Of a DNA stretch of 64,000 bases, positions 33,156 through 40,387 are shown piece by piece. The notes under the pieces were generated by a model, which was not told where the DNA came from, ran no database searches, and saw nothing but the letters and a program-made list of their open reading frames with translations. The DNA comes from CAYNWH01 sp964400885 (GTDB lineage: Bacteria; Patescibacteriota; Patescibacteriia; CAIXNZ01). Each line of letters begins with the position of its first letter. The first letter of the stretch is position 1. Position numbers and translations under genes: made by a program. The DNA lies in contig CAYNWH010000005.1 of the NCBI GenBank assembly GCA_964400885.1, positions 1 through 64,000 on the forward strand. The letters run 5' to 3'.

Positions 33156-33156
33156 A
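33129..33156 (+). terminator. Terminator of the RNA gene
   Basis: CCTATCCT (33130-33137) pairs with AGGATAGG (33142-33149), then TTTTTTATTT. An A-run lies on the left, so it also serves vanW on the minus strand. Confidence 0.88.
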
Positions 33157-33170
33157 TTTATATAAATTCT

Positions 33171-35129
33171 CTAATTTGCATTAGTATTCTGATCTATTAT
33201 TTGGCTGTCAGCAGTACCGTTTTGGCCAGCTGAAGCAGCATTGCTATTATCAGCTTCTATATCTATATCCTCAACATTTTCTTCAGCTGCTTTAGGCTCT
33301 ACTCCAATTTCATAAATATTAGGCCAAGCCACATAATGGCTGCGCCAATCTTCTTCTTTCTTATCGCCATTAGGCATGGTTATAATGCGGTGAAAAATCG
33401 CATCTGCTCCACGGCGACCTATTTCCATTAACTTCTTTTCCCCTGGCTTTAAATCCGGATTTTCAATTAGTCTATCGGCTGGCTGAGCTGTCCAATTATA
33501 AAGTGCGGGGTCTGTAACTTCTACCTTGCGGCCATCACTGGTGCCCCAAAATTCAAATCTTAAAATTGTTCCCTCTATTGTAATTTTTAATAAAATATTA
33601 TGACCAGTATCATTAATAAGCCTAACATCAGGGTGAGGTCCGTAAATAGTAGCATCCATACCAATAGGCTTGTAATAGGAAACTATATAGGAATGTGGTT
33701 TTCTTTCTGTGATAGGTAAGCCACTATACAAAGCTACACGAAAAATAGTCGTGCCAATTTGACATAAACCGCCGCCATATTCAGGAATGGTTCTATCGCC
33801 TTTAATTACGTATTCGGGATAATAACCAGTAGCAGCATTAACTTCGCCAATAGCTTCAACAATACTAAATTCTCCTGGCGGAACAATCAAACCGTTTAAA
33901 TGATCAACCGCATTTTTAATATTTTTAATTCTATTGGTATGGCTGCCGGCAAAATCTGAAACTCCTGCCCCTAATAACTCTCTAATCCCCAAATCATTAA
34001 CATCGCCTGTCTTTAACTTAGGTTCTGATTCTTTAACGACCAAATCAATCTCGACTTTTTTATTATTAAAAAATTCCTCATTTATTTTTAATTGACTTTG
34101 TTCCAAATCTAAAGCCAGTCCTGGTTTACTGGGCTGGAAGTCTATAACTTTACCGTCAGCAAAATTAAACTTGGCATCCTGAGCCGGCTGATCTATTTCA
34201 GTGGCTAAACTTTCTAATTTATTATTTAATAAATTAGCATCAAAAGTTAAAATTATCTGGTTATTTTCTTTTTTAAAAATCAGCCAATTTTTAAATTCGT
34301 CTCTGTCAATTGGCCATTCTTTATCATTATATTTTAAAGTTATTTTTTCCTGCTTTAAAATTTCATTAACTAAAGCTATATTCTCCAAAGCTTCACTTTT
34401 AGTTACTTGGGCCAAGTCAGACGTTGTTTTCAAGTTAACTGTATTTATAGCAATTAAATTAATATTTTTATTTAAATCTGAAATGGCCTGATCATAATCA
34501 AGAACAAAACCGTTTATTTCAGACTGGATTTCGATCCCATTGTTTTCCTTAAAATTTAAAGCGGCATTGATAGCTGGCTTTTCTAGAGCAACAAAGCTTT
34601 CTTGCAAACTATTTTTTAATTCTTTTTCATTAAGTACGTAGGCTAACGCGATTCCCTGCTGATTCAAGATGGCCTTGAATTGATTAGTGAAATTTGTCAA
34701 TAAATCTTGATTCCTTCCAAAATTATAAGATTGTTTTACCATATCTTCTACATCAAAATTTAAAATCTGATAAGCCAAATCTGGGTCTGTCAATGAAAAA
34801 GTTGTGATTTCAACTTTTACATTTTTATTTCGATAATGAAAATTTAAGCCTCTTAATTTAAGATTGTCTATAGACTGGTTTAAGCGATTAATTGCTTCAT
34901 TTTGAGTCAGTCCGCCTAAATTTATACCATCAATATAGACTCCCGGATAAATTTTATTCTGATAAATTATTTGATAGGCAAAAACAGGAACTGCAATAAA
35001 AATAAAAATAATTAAAAATGCAAAAAAAATGGTTAATATTTTTATTAACCGTTTCCTCTTCTCTTTCTTTTTCTTTTTTTTATCAAAAACTGCTTCCAGG
35101 TCTTTGATGAATTGTTTTAATTCAAACAT
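33171..35129 (-). CDS. VanW-family membrane-anchored surface protein
   Basis: 652 aa. A cytoplasmic N-terminus with a Lys run (KKKKKEKRKRLIK) is followed by one membrane helix (about 28-52). Two YoaR/peptidoglycan-binding-like repeats with GINLGGLTQNEAINRLNQ lie in the first half. A VanW domain occupies about 410-540 (GEFSIVEAIGEVNAATGYY, GGLCQIGTTIFRVALYSGL, ERKPHSYIV). The tail is acidic and Asn/Ala-rich. VanW proteins are widespread in CPR and Gram-positive bacteria; a cell-wall role is inferred, the chemistry is unknown. Overlaps the DUF3006 gene by 8 bases, so the two are co-translated. Confidence 0.85.
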   Translation of the reverse strand: MFELKQFIKDLEAVFDKKKKKKEKRKRLIKILTIFFAFLIIFIFIAVPVFAYQIIYQNKIYPGVYIDGINLGGLTQNEAINRLNQSIDNLKLRGLNFHYRNKNVKVEITTFSLTDPDLAYQILNFDVEDMVKQSYNFGRNQDLLTNFTNQFKAILNQQGIALAYVLNEKELKNSLQESFVALEKPAINAALNFKENNGIEIQSEINGFVLDYDQAISDLNKNINLIAINTVNLKTTSDLAQVTKSEALENIALVNEILKQEKITLKYNDKEWPIDRDEFKNWLIFKKENNQIILTFDANLLNNKLESLATEIDQPAQDAKFNFADGKVIDFQPSKPGLALDLEQSQLKINEEFFNNKKVEIDLVVKESEPKLKTGDVNDLGIRELLGAGVSDFAGSHTNRIKNIKNAVDHLNGLIVPPGEFSIVEAIGEVNAATGYYPEYVIKGDRTIPEYGGGLCQIGTTIFRVALYSGLPITERKPHSYIVSYYKPIGMDATIYGPHPDVRLINDTGHNILLKITIEGTILRFEFWGTSDGRKVEVTDPALYNWTAQPADRLIENPDLKPGEKKLMEIGRRGADAIFHRIITMPNGDKKEEDWRSHYVAWPNIYEIGVEPKAAEENVEDIDIEADNSNAASAGQNGTADSQIIDQNTNAN

Positions 35130-35346
35130 CTTTTTTCTTTAATATTTCTTGTAAAATATTTTTGGCTAAATTTTCCTGCGCCTGGGTCTCCTTCTGGTCA
35201 TAAATGAAATTAATATGAATAACATCGCCAGCTTTTAAATTGCTGCCCAATTGATCTCTGTCAATAATTAATTCCTGGCCATCAGGAAAAATCAGAACAG
35301 CTTTTTGATCTTCAAAACGGTCAATTGTTGCTTTAAGCTTATCCAT
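35122..35346 (-). CDS. DUF3006-like small protein
   Basis: 74 aa. The N-terminal half (ATIDRFEDQKAVLIFPDGQE followed by LIIDRDQLGSNLKAGDVI) fits the DUF3006 pattern of a small beta-barrel, with a C-terminal charged helix. Function unknown. Its stop overlaps the vanW start, and hsp20 ends 6 bases upstream, so the three genes form one operon. Confidence 0.75.
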   Translation of the reverse strand: MDKLKATIDRFEDQKAVLIFPDGQELIIDRDQLGSNLKAGDVIHINFIYDQKETQAQENLAKNILQEILKKKDV

Positions 35347-35352
35347 AAGCGG

Positions 35353-35838
35353 CTAATCTTCTTTAACTTTAATATTAATCAATTTTGATTTTTGAGCTTT
35401 AGGTAAAATAATTTTTAAAATGCCATTCCTAAAAATAGCTTCGACTTTATCAGCTTGAACTTCAACTGGCAAAATTATAGAGCGGGAAAAACCTCCCCAA
35501 TAGCATTCTTTATAAAAAAAATCTGCTCCTTTTTCTTCTTTTTCCTGCTCTCTTTTGCCTCTGATCGTTAATAGGTCGTTATGAATATAAATTTCTAAAT
35601 CTTCTGGCTTAACTCCGGCAATTGTTGATTTAACTACGATATTATCTTTGGTCTGATAAACATCCACAGCCAACTGGCCTTCATAATCCTCACTAAACCA
35701 TTGCTCTTGTTCCGGGGTTAAAAAATTAGATTTTTCTGACAAATCTAAAACATGCTGATTGCCGCTAGCATCATTTTCTAAACTATTTTTTAATTCATCT
35801 AAGCTGCTAAAAAAAGCCGGTTTTTGTTCTTCTGGCAT
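35353..35838 (-). CDS. Hsp20/alpha-crystallin small heat-shock protein
   Basis: 161 aa. The N-terminal arm is variable. The alpha-crystallin domain runs from about 57 to 150 with VDVYQTKDNIVVKSTIAGVK, PEDLEIYIHNDLLTIRGKR and the closing FRNGILKIILPK motif. An ATP-independent holdase that binds unfolding proteins. The domain order and length are typical. First gene of the hsp20-DUF3006-vanW operon; no CIRCE or other heat-shock operator is visible upstream. Confidence 0.93.
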   Translation of the reverse strand: MPEEQKPAFFSSLDELKNSLENDASGNQHVLDLSEKSNFLTPEQEQWFSEDYEGQLAVDVYQTKDNIVVKSTIAGVKPEDLEIYIHNDLLTIRGKREQEKEEKGADFFYKECYWGGFSRSIILPVEVQADKVEAIFRNGILKIILPKAQKSKLINIKVKED

Positions 35839-36029
35839 TTGAGTTTAAATTAAAGGTTAATTTAATTATACTAAAAAAGACAAAATCAAACAATGTTCTA
35901 AAACTTTTTCCATAGCTGCAAAAAAACCTGCTAATCTTCATTAACAAAACTAATTTTTGTGCTTAAAACTGTTAATTTCCATTTACAGACTTATTAACAG
36001 CCAATTATTGACATAATATGTTATAATAA

Positions 36030-36455
36030 TATTAGGAAGGAAATTTGTTCTTTCAAAATCAATTGGAAGGGGGAAGTAGAAATGTAAAAGCATTCTAGAC
36101 GCGGCTAAAGCTTGGCAAATTTTTTGCCAAAAGATAAAAACCACATAAAGGAGAAAAAAGTAGGTGAACTAAAATGAAACCGCTGGCCAGAAAATTATTT
36201 TCTGCCAGGCTGCTAATCCAAAAGATAGAAATCGGATTTCAGCAGTTTCTTATCTTGCCGAAAATAGCACGTCGCAATTGGTCTTTAAGACCAGCTGCCA
36301 ATTGTGCTTTAGGTGCTTAGCTTAGCTGAATCAACTTATCACGCTTAATAAGTCTGCAAGAAATTGCGAACACATCTCATCAATAATTTATTTACATAAA
36401 TCATCTATCTCTCTTTCAAGACACTTATTAAGCCCTAAAATCTACTTAGGGCTTT
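36030..36455 (+). ncRNA. Candidate structured RNA with start-stop ORFs
   Basis: No conventional gene fits this stretch, which ends in a terminator (36430-36454). Three consecutive hairpins are clear: CTGGC..AGAAAA/TTTTCTGCCAG (36183-36208), CTGCT-AATCC/GGATTTCAGCAG (about 36209-36245) and CAATTGG/CCAATTG (36275-36304). Two SD-like sites precede almost immediate stops: GGAAGGGGG before ATGTAA (36082-36087) and AAAGGAG before GTG-AAC-TAA (36164-36172). A 48-codon ATG frame (36174-36320) overlaps the hairpins, has a poor SD and is doubtful. TTGACA (36008) and TATAAT (36022) are too close to pair, so the promoter is uncertain. The rest of 35839-36472 is AT-rich and empty. Confidence 0.5.
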
Positions 36456-36458
36456 TCT
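36430..36458. terminator. Terminator between the RNA region and the TrmB gene
   Basis: AAGCCCTAA pairs with TTAGGGCTT (36446-36454), followed by TTCTATT on the plus strand. It also lies 15 bases past the stop of the minus-strand TrmB-like gene. Confidence 0.8.
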
Positions 36459-36472
36459 ATTAAGGAACCAGG

Positions 36473-37258
36473 TCAAATGGTTTTTTTTATTTTTTTTAAA
36501 CTTTGATATTTTTCTGCACCCTGCCAAGCTAATTCAAATAAAAACTTCAGGCCGTCAACAATTGCTTTATTCTCAATAATAATGCCTGCTAAATCATCCT
36601 TAAAAGAAATAATAGCGGCTTTATTTTTATAAAAAGCCATATCAGCAAAAAATGGAAATTTATCAGCCGGCAAATATTTTCTTTCCTCCTCATAAAAAAC
36701 TGGATATTGGGGAATTGTCTCTTTAGCATTATAAATAACAATCGAACGAATTTTTATTTTCTTTTTAATAATCTTTTGCCGATGGTCCTCTGGTCGAAGA
36801 GGAAAATTTTCTAAAGTTAAATTTATATTAAAAATATTATCAATAACTTTAGGGTTTGACCTAATAACATCTTTTTGAATTAAAGCTACCTCTTGCTTGC
36901 CCTTAAAAAACTTGATTTTAGTCCTTTCTCGGGTTAATTTTTCCAGATTCTCTAACTCTGACATTAAATTTTTAGCCAAATCGATTTTATTATCAATTTT
37001 TTGTTTTTCATTTTCTAAAAAATTTAAAATTTGTTGAGGACTTTCAATTAAAAAATAAGTTTTTTTACTCTTATTGGAACTTCTGATAAAACTACGTTTT
37101 AATAAACTTTCTAAAATTACATAAGTCGTCGCCCGATTAAGCTCTGATTTCAAAGCCAATTGCTGGGCAGTAGCTTCGCCCGTTTCTAATAAAGCGACAT
37201 AAACCCTTGCTTCTTTTTCTGTCAGACCTATTTCTTCAAGTTGTTTAGCTAATCCCAT
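36473..37258 (-). CDS. TrmB-family transcriptional regulator
   Basis: 261 aa. The N-terminal winged helix (LEEIGLTEKEARVYVALLET, then QQLALKSELNRATTYVILESL) is a clear TrmB-type DNA-binding domain. A coiled coil follows (about 80-112), then a C-terminal domain containing IKFFKGKQEVALIQKD that resembles the PLD-like effector half of TrmB proteins. TrmB regulators sense sugars or other metabolites. Target unknown; it is the last gene of the run after the methyltransferase and phospholipid genes, 19 bases away. Confidence 0.85.
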   Translation of the reverse strand: MGLAKQLEEIGLTEKEARVYVALLETGEATAQQLALKSELNRATTYVILESLLKRSFIRSSNKSKKTYFLIESPQQILNFLENEKQKIDNKIDLAKNLMSELENLEKLTRERTKIKFFKGKQEVALIQKDVIRSNPKVIDNIFNINLTLENFPLRPEDHRQKIIKKKIKIRSIVIYNAKETIPQYPVFYEEERKYLPADKFPFFADMAFYKNKAAIISFKDDLAGIIIENKAIVDGLKFLFELAWQGAEKYQSLKKIKKTI

Positions 37259-37277
37259 ATTAATTTTAAATTAAATT

Positions 37278-37835
37278 TTAATTTTTTTTATACAAATAAA
37301 TACTGTCCTTGATAGTTATATGCTCAATCGTTTCTTCAAATCCCTGATTATCTTCTAAAGGAAACATATAAGAAACAATACGGCTACCTTTCTTTAAAAG
37401 CTGGAATCTGGGATTTAAGATTCTCATGGCTTCAGGCGTTAAAAAGCAAAAAACTACATCAAAATTATGCAAATCAATATTAAAAAAATCAGCTTTTATA
37501 ATCTGAATTCTTTTATTTATAAATGGATGGAAAAAAAGTCTTAGTTTGCTAACAAGTCTGGGCGTAAAAAATTTTTCAAAACCAACAACTAAATTATTTT
37601 TTTGCTTTTTTGCGACAGCAATTATTATTCTGCCGCTACCAGAGCCTAAATCACAAACTTTTTCACCAGGCTTTATTTCTGCTAGCTGAATCATCAACTT
37701 AATAATCTTTTTAGGTGTAGGCACATAAGGGACCAAATTTCTAAAGCTAATCATAATATAAGCGATATAACCCAAAATAATCACAAAACCCAGAAATAGT
37801 AGCCATTGTAAAATTAATAAAATAGTAATTGCCAT
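37278..37835 (-). CDS. Membrane-anchored class I SAM methyltransferase
   Basis: 185 aa. A hydrophobic N-terminal segment (about 3-30) probably anchors it. The SAM-binding motif I is KVCDLGSGSGRIIIAVAKK, followed by VVGFEKFFTPRLVSKLRL and IIKADFFNIDLHNFDVVFCF. Substrate unknown; the membrane anchor and the adjacent phospholipid synthesis genes suggest a lipid, quinone or envelope substrate (inference). It is separated by only 3 bases from the CDP-alcohol phosphatidyltransferase gene. Confidence 0.8.
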   Translation of the reverse strand: MAITILLILQWLLFLGFVIILGYIAYIMISFRNLVPYVPTPKKIIKLMIQLAEIKPGEKVCDLGSGSGRIIIAVAKKQKNNLVVGFEKFFTPRLVSKLRLFFHPFINKRIQIIKADFFNIDLHNFDVVFCFLTPEAMRILNPRFQLLKKGSRIVSYMFPLEDNQGFEETIEHITIKDSIYLYKKN

Positions 37836-37838
37836 AAG

Positions 37839-38444
37839 TTAGGTCCTTTCTTTGATGATGAAATAATAATAAAGAGAAGTTATCATTAGCAAAATATTCA
37901 ATAACAGAAAAACTGGATTCAAAATATTGCAACCAAACAAATAAATAATTAAAGCAGCGTGAGCAATAGTTTTAAAATAAGGCAAATCAGCCTGGGCATT
38001 AATTAGCCAGTCACTGGGTTCTTTTTCTCTTTTTTTAATAGTACAAAGAAGCTGGACTATTAATTCCAGCAAAATATTAAGAGCCAAAAGCCAAGCAAAA
38101 GCTACTTGCAGATAAATAAAACCTAAAATCAAGCAAGCGTACATAAAATTATCTACTAAAGAATCTAAAAATCTGCCTTTATCATTTTGCGAATTTAAAT
38201 AACGAGCTAAGGAACCGTCAAGCAAATCAACAAGCCAGAAAAACAAATAACTAATAAAAACGCCCCATAAATTATGGACATAAAAAAAATAAGCCAAGGG
38301 GAAAACAAATAAAAAACGAAAAGTAGTTATCCCATTAGGCTTAATCTTTAATTTAGCCAATAGCTGCAAAAGTGGCCAAAAATATTTAGCCCGCCATTTA
38401 CATGAAGATTGCTTAACCTTATTATACCAGATAGAAAATCGCAT
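37839..38444 (-). CDS. CDP-alcohol phosphatidyltransferase
   Basis: 201 aa integral membrane enzyme. The family signature DxxDGxxAR...GxxxDxxxD is present as DLLDGSLARYLNSQNDKGRF and continues LDSLVD. About six membrane helices. It joins a CDP-activated lipid to an alcohol such as glycerol-3-phosphate or inositol phosphate, with two metal ions bound by the aspartates. The neighbouring CarS-like gene supplies a CDP-lipid-type activity, so the two probably act in sequence. The alcohol acceptor cannot be told from sequence. Confidence 0.9.
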   Translation of the reverse strand: MRFSIWYNKVKQSSCKWRAKYFWPLLQLLAKLKIKPNGITTFRFLFVFPLAYFFYVHNLWGVFISYLFFWLVDLLDGSLARYLNSQNDKGRFLDSLVDNFMYACLILGFIYLQVAFAWLLALNILLELIVQLLCTIKKREKEPSDWLINAQADLPYFKTIAHAALIIYLFGCNILNPVFLLLNILLMITSLYYYFIIKERT

Positions 38445-38447
38445 AAT

Positions 38448-38987
38448 TTACCAACTAACTTTTTTAATTTTTAAAAGATAACCCAACCAATTAGAGAGTA
38501 GGGGTAAAAAGGGAGAAATAATTAAAATTAGCAAAATAACTGGCCAAGGCGGGATAAAAACCAAAAGGATTAAAATCAAGCCGCCTAAGAAATCCAATTG
38601 ATCCCAAGGTATCCATTTTTCGCCTGGCTTTAAAGCAATTCTCCTTTTGATAAAACTTTTAACTGCGTCTCCTAGAATCACGCCAAAGCCAAAAAGAAAA
38701 CCAAAAAGCAATAAATTAACTTGCCTATAATCTAAAAGACTGATTGATTTAAAAAAATCAAAATTATAAAGATAGTTCTGTAAATAAACGGTCAAAATGC
38801 CAATTATGCTTCCAGCAATCAAACCCCGCCAAGTTTTATTTTTGCCTAAAACAGGCCGGTCTTTAATAGTGGTATTAAAATCTAGTGGCAAAGAAAATTT
38901 GTTCCCAAAAATTTTAGTAGCAAAAACCGGCGCCATATTAGCAAAATAGGCCGGCAACATAAAATATAATGCTTGCAAGATAATCAT
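38448..38987 (-). CDS. CDP-archaeol synthase-like (CarS/DUF46) protein
   Basis: 179 aa, about five membrane helices. The N-terminal LPAYFANMAPVFATKIFG and the motif RPVLGKNKTWRGLIAGSIIG identify the CarS/DUF46 family. In archaea these make CDP-archaeol from CTP and unsaturated archaetidic acid. In bacteria they appear to play a CdsA-like role for other lipid phosphates. Placed 3 bases before the CDP-alcohol transferase in one operon. Use on a bacterial diacyl lipid here is inference. Confidence 0.83.
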   Translation of the reverse strand: MIILQALYFMLPAYFANMAPVFATKIFGNKFSLPLDFNTTIKDRPVLGKNKTWRGLIAGSIIGILTVYLQNYLYNFDFFKSISLLDYRQVNLLLFGFLFGFGVILGDAVKSFIKRRIALKPGEKWIPWDQLDFLGGLILILLVFIPPWPVILLILIISPFLPLLSNWLGYLLKIKKVSW

Positions 38988-39112
38988 AATAAAATTATAG
39001 CAAAATTAGTTTAAATTTGCGATATTTTATCATTGACTAATTGATTTTTTTTTGCTAAACTGCGTATAAGTTCTTTGTTAAAGGTTAATAGTTAATTGTT
39101 AATTGTTGAATT

Positions 39113-39188
39113 GCACGCGTAGCTCAATGGATAGAGCACCTGGCTTCGGACCAGGGGGTTGTGGGTTCGAGTCCTGCCGCGTGCGCCA
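39113..39188 (+). tRNA. tRNA-Arg(TCG)
   Basis: 76 nt cloverleaf with encoded CCA. The acceptor GCACGCG pairs with CGCGTGC, anticodon stem CCTGG/CCAGG has loop CTTCGGA (anticodon TCG), and the T-arm is TGGG TTCGAGT CCTG. Discriminator G. Confidence 0.93.
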
Positions 39189-39290
39189 ACGACTGTGGGT
39201 TTCCGCCTTCGTTACACTCCGGCCTTTGCCGACCGAAGTCCGCTTCGGCCGACATAGGTCGGCGGACGCAGCGAGTCCTGCCGCGTGCGC
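39168..39290. repeat. 19-nt duplication of a tRNA 3' end
   Basis: CGAGTCCTGCCGCGTGCGC occurs at 39168-39186 inside tRNA-Arg and again at 39272-39290, 104 bases downstream and just before tRNA-Lys. The intervening DNA is GC-rich with hairpins (GACCGAAGT, GTCGGC words). The second copy ends at the same acceptor position, as seen for integration sites or tRNA fragment duplications. Confidence 0.75.
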
Positions 39291-39292
39291 AT

Positions 39293-39365
39293 GACCCGGT
39301 AGCTCAGCTGGTAGAGCAATTGCCTCTTAAGCAATGGGTCCAGGGTTCGAATCCCTGCCGGGTCA
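39293..39365 (+). tRNA. tRNA-Lys(CTT)
   Basis: Acceptor GACCCGG/CCGGGTC, anticodon stem ATTGC/GCAAT with loop CTCTTAA (anticodon CTT), T-arm CAGGG TTCGAAT CCCTG, discriminator A. Any encoded CCA would fall in the gap that starts at 39366. Confidence 0.92.
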
Positions 39366-39465
39366 NNNNNNNNNNNNNNNNNNNNNNNNNNNNNNNNNNN
39401 NNNNNNNNNNNNNNNNNNNNNNNNNNNNNNNNNNNNNNNNNNNNNNNNNNNNNNNNNNNNNNNNN
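39366..39465. other. Assembly gap (100 N)
   Basis: Gap directly abutting the 3' end of tRNA-Lys. It removes the 5' end of the following gene and possibly more tRNAs. A gap at a repeat-rich tRNA cluster with a duplicated tRNA end suggests a collapsed repeat. Confidence 0.95.
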
Positions 39466-39688
39466 CAGCGATGCTGTTTTAGTTTTAAACTATCCTAAAA
39501 ATGGTTTGAACGGATATATTGGCGGAGCAACTTTAACAGAGTTAGGCGTGGCCAGACATTTAGATAAAAAAATATTTATTTTGCATGATTTGCCGACTGA
39601 AAATGAACTGCGCTATGTTTTGGAAATCAAAATCATGAAACCAATTATTCTTAATGGAGATTTAAATAATATCAATAAACATATTTAA
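39466..39688 (+). CDS. Nucleoside 2-deoxyribosyltransferase-like protein, 5' lost
   Basis: The 73 C-terminal residues begin SDAVLVLNYPKNGLNGYIGG. The segment NGYIGGATLTELGVARHLDKK and the end MKPIILNGDLNNINKH match a family of small Rossmann-like proteins related to nucleoside 2-deoxyribosyltransferases, where the Glu of TLTELG would be the nucleophile-region residue. Substrate unknown. The start lies in the gap. Confidence 0.65.
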
Positions 39689-39705
39689 TCATTAAAAATA
39701 CAAAT

Positions 39706-39789
39706 ATGGCTAAAGGTAAAAAAGTCACTACTGGCGTCAAATTACCAAAACTAAAATGGCGCAAAAAAGCAGGCAAAAAGAAAAAATAA
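39706..39789 (+). CDS. 27-aa highly basic peptide
   Basis: MAKGKKVTTGVKLPKLKWRK followed by KAGKKKK. Nearly half the residues are Lys or Arg. It lies 17 bases after the previous gene and is followed by a strong hairpin. No convincing SD. It could be a small ribosome- or nucleic-acid-associated peptide. Codon use fits the AT-rich background. Conservation in relatives would decide whether it is real. Confidence 0.5.
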   Translation: MAKGKKVTTGVKLPKLKWRKKAGKKKK

Positions 39790-39795
39790 GACAAG

Positions 39796-39888
39796 AAAGC
39801 CCGGCTTGGCAACAAAACATTTGTTTTGTAGAGACGCATAGCTATGAGTCTCTACAGGATAAAATCCTGTGCCAAGCCGGGTTTTTGC
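39796..39888. terminator. Large compound hairpin / terminator
   Basis: An outer stem AAAGCCCGGCTTGGCA / TGCCAAGCCGGGTTT encloses smaller perfect hairpins (ACAAAA/TTTTGT, GTAGAGAC/GTCTCTAC, AGGAT/ATCCT) and ends in T5. It looks like one of the small palindrome elements inserted in a terminator loop. Confidence 0.7.
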
Positions 39889-39919
39889 GTTCCTGATTAT
39901 TTTATGCCACAATACAAAC

Positions 39920-40387
39920 ATGCAATATAAATTCAATTACACCACCAATCTTTGCTACTTGCTTAATAAGCAAAATCAAGTTCTTTTAATCATGAAAAAA
40001 AAGGGCTTTGGCCAGGGACGCTGGAACGGTCCGGGCGGTAAAGTTAAACAAGGTGAAACGCCAGAACAAGCAGCCATACGCGAAGTTGAAGAAGAAACTG
40101 GTTTTAAACCAGCAAAGCTAACCAATCTAGGATATATCGAATTCATCTGGCCGCATCAAGAAGAAAATAATCAAATATGCCATATTTTTATAACCAAGGA
40201 TTATGCAGGAGAATTAAAAGAATCAGAAGAATCCCTGCCTAAGTGGTGGGATATTGATAAAATCCCCTTAGATCAAATGTGGCCGGATGATATTTACTGG
40301 CTCAAAGATGCATTAGACGGTAAAGAAACGAAATATAGATTTTTCTTTGATGAGGACAATAGATATCTTAAACACGAAAAAATTTAA
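39920..40387 (+). CDS. Nudix hydrolase, MutT/MTH1-like
   Basis: 155 aa from the ATG at 39920; the earlier in-frame ATG runs back into the hairpin. The Nudix box is GGKVKQGETPEQAAIREVEE followed by ETG, complete with the catalytic REVEEE glutamates. WNGPGGK just before it resembles 8-oxo-dGTP and 2-hydroxy-dATP pyrophosphatases such as MTH1. Likely sanitises oxidised nucleotides. Its last 4 bases overlap the stop of the DGR reverse transcriptase on the other strand. Confidence 0.9.
   Translation: MQYKFNYTTNLCYLLNKQNQVLLIMKKKGFGQGRWNGPGGKVKQGETPEQAAIREVEEETGFKPAKLTNLGYIEFIWPHQEENNQICHIFITKDYAGELKESEESLPKWWDIDKIPLDQMWPDDIYWLKDALDGKETKYRFFFDEDNRYLKHEKI

Noticed and set aside
36174..36320. 48-codon ATG frame ending in AANCALGA as a possible tmRNA tag or small protein
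   Set aside because: No tRNA-like domain, T-loop or CCA end flanks it; the frame lies on three stable hairpins and its SD is 20 bases away, so neither tmRNA nor a confident CDS is supported.
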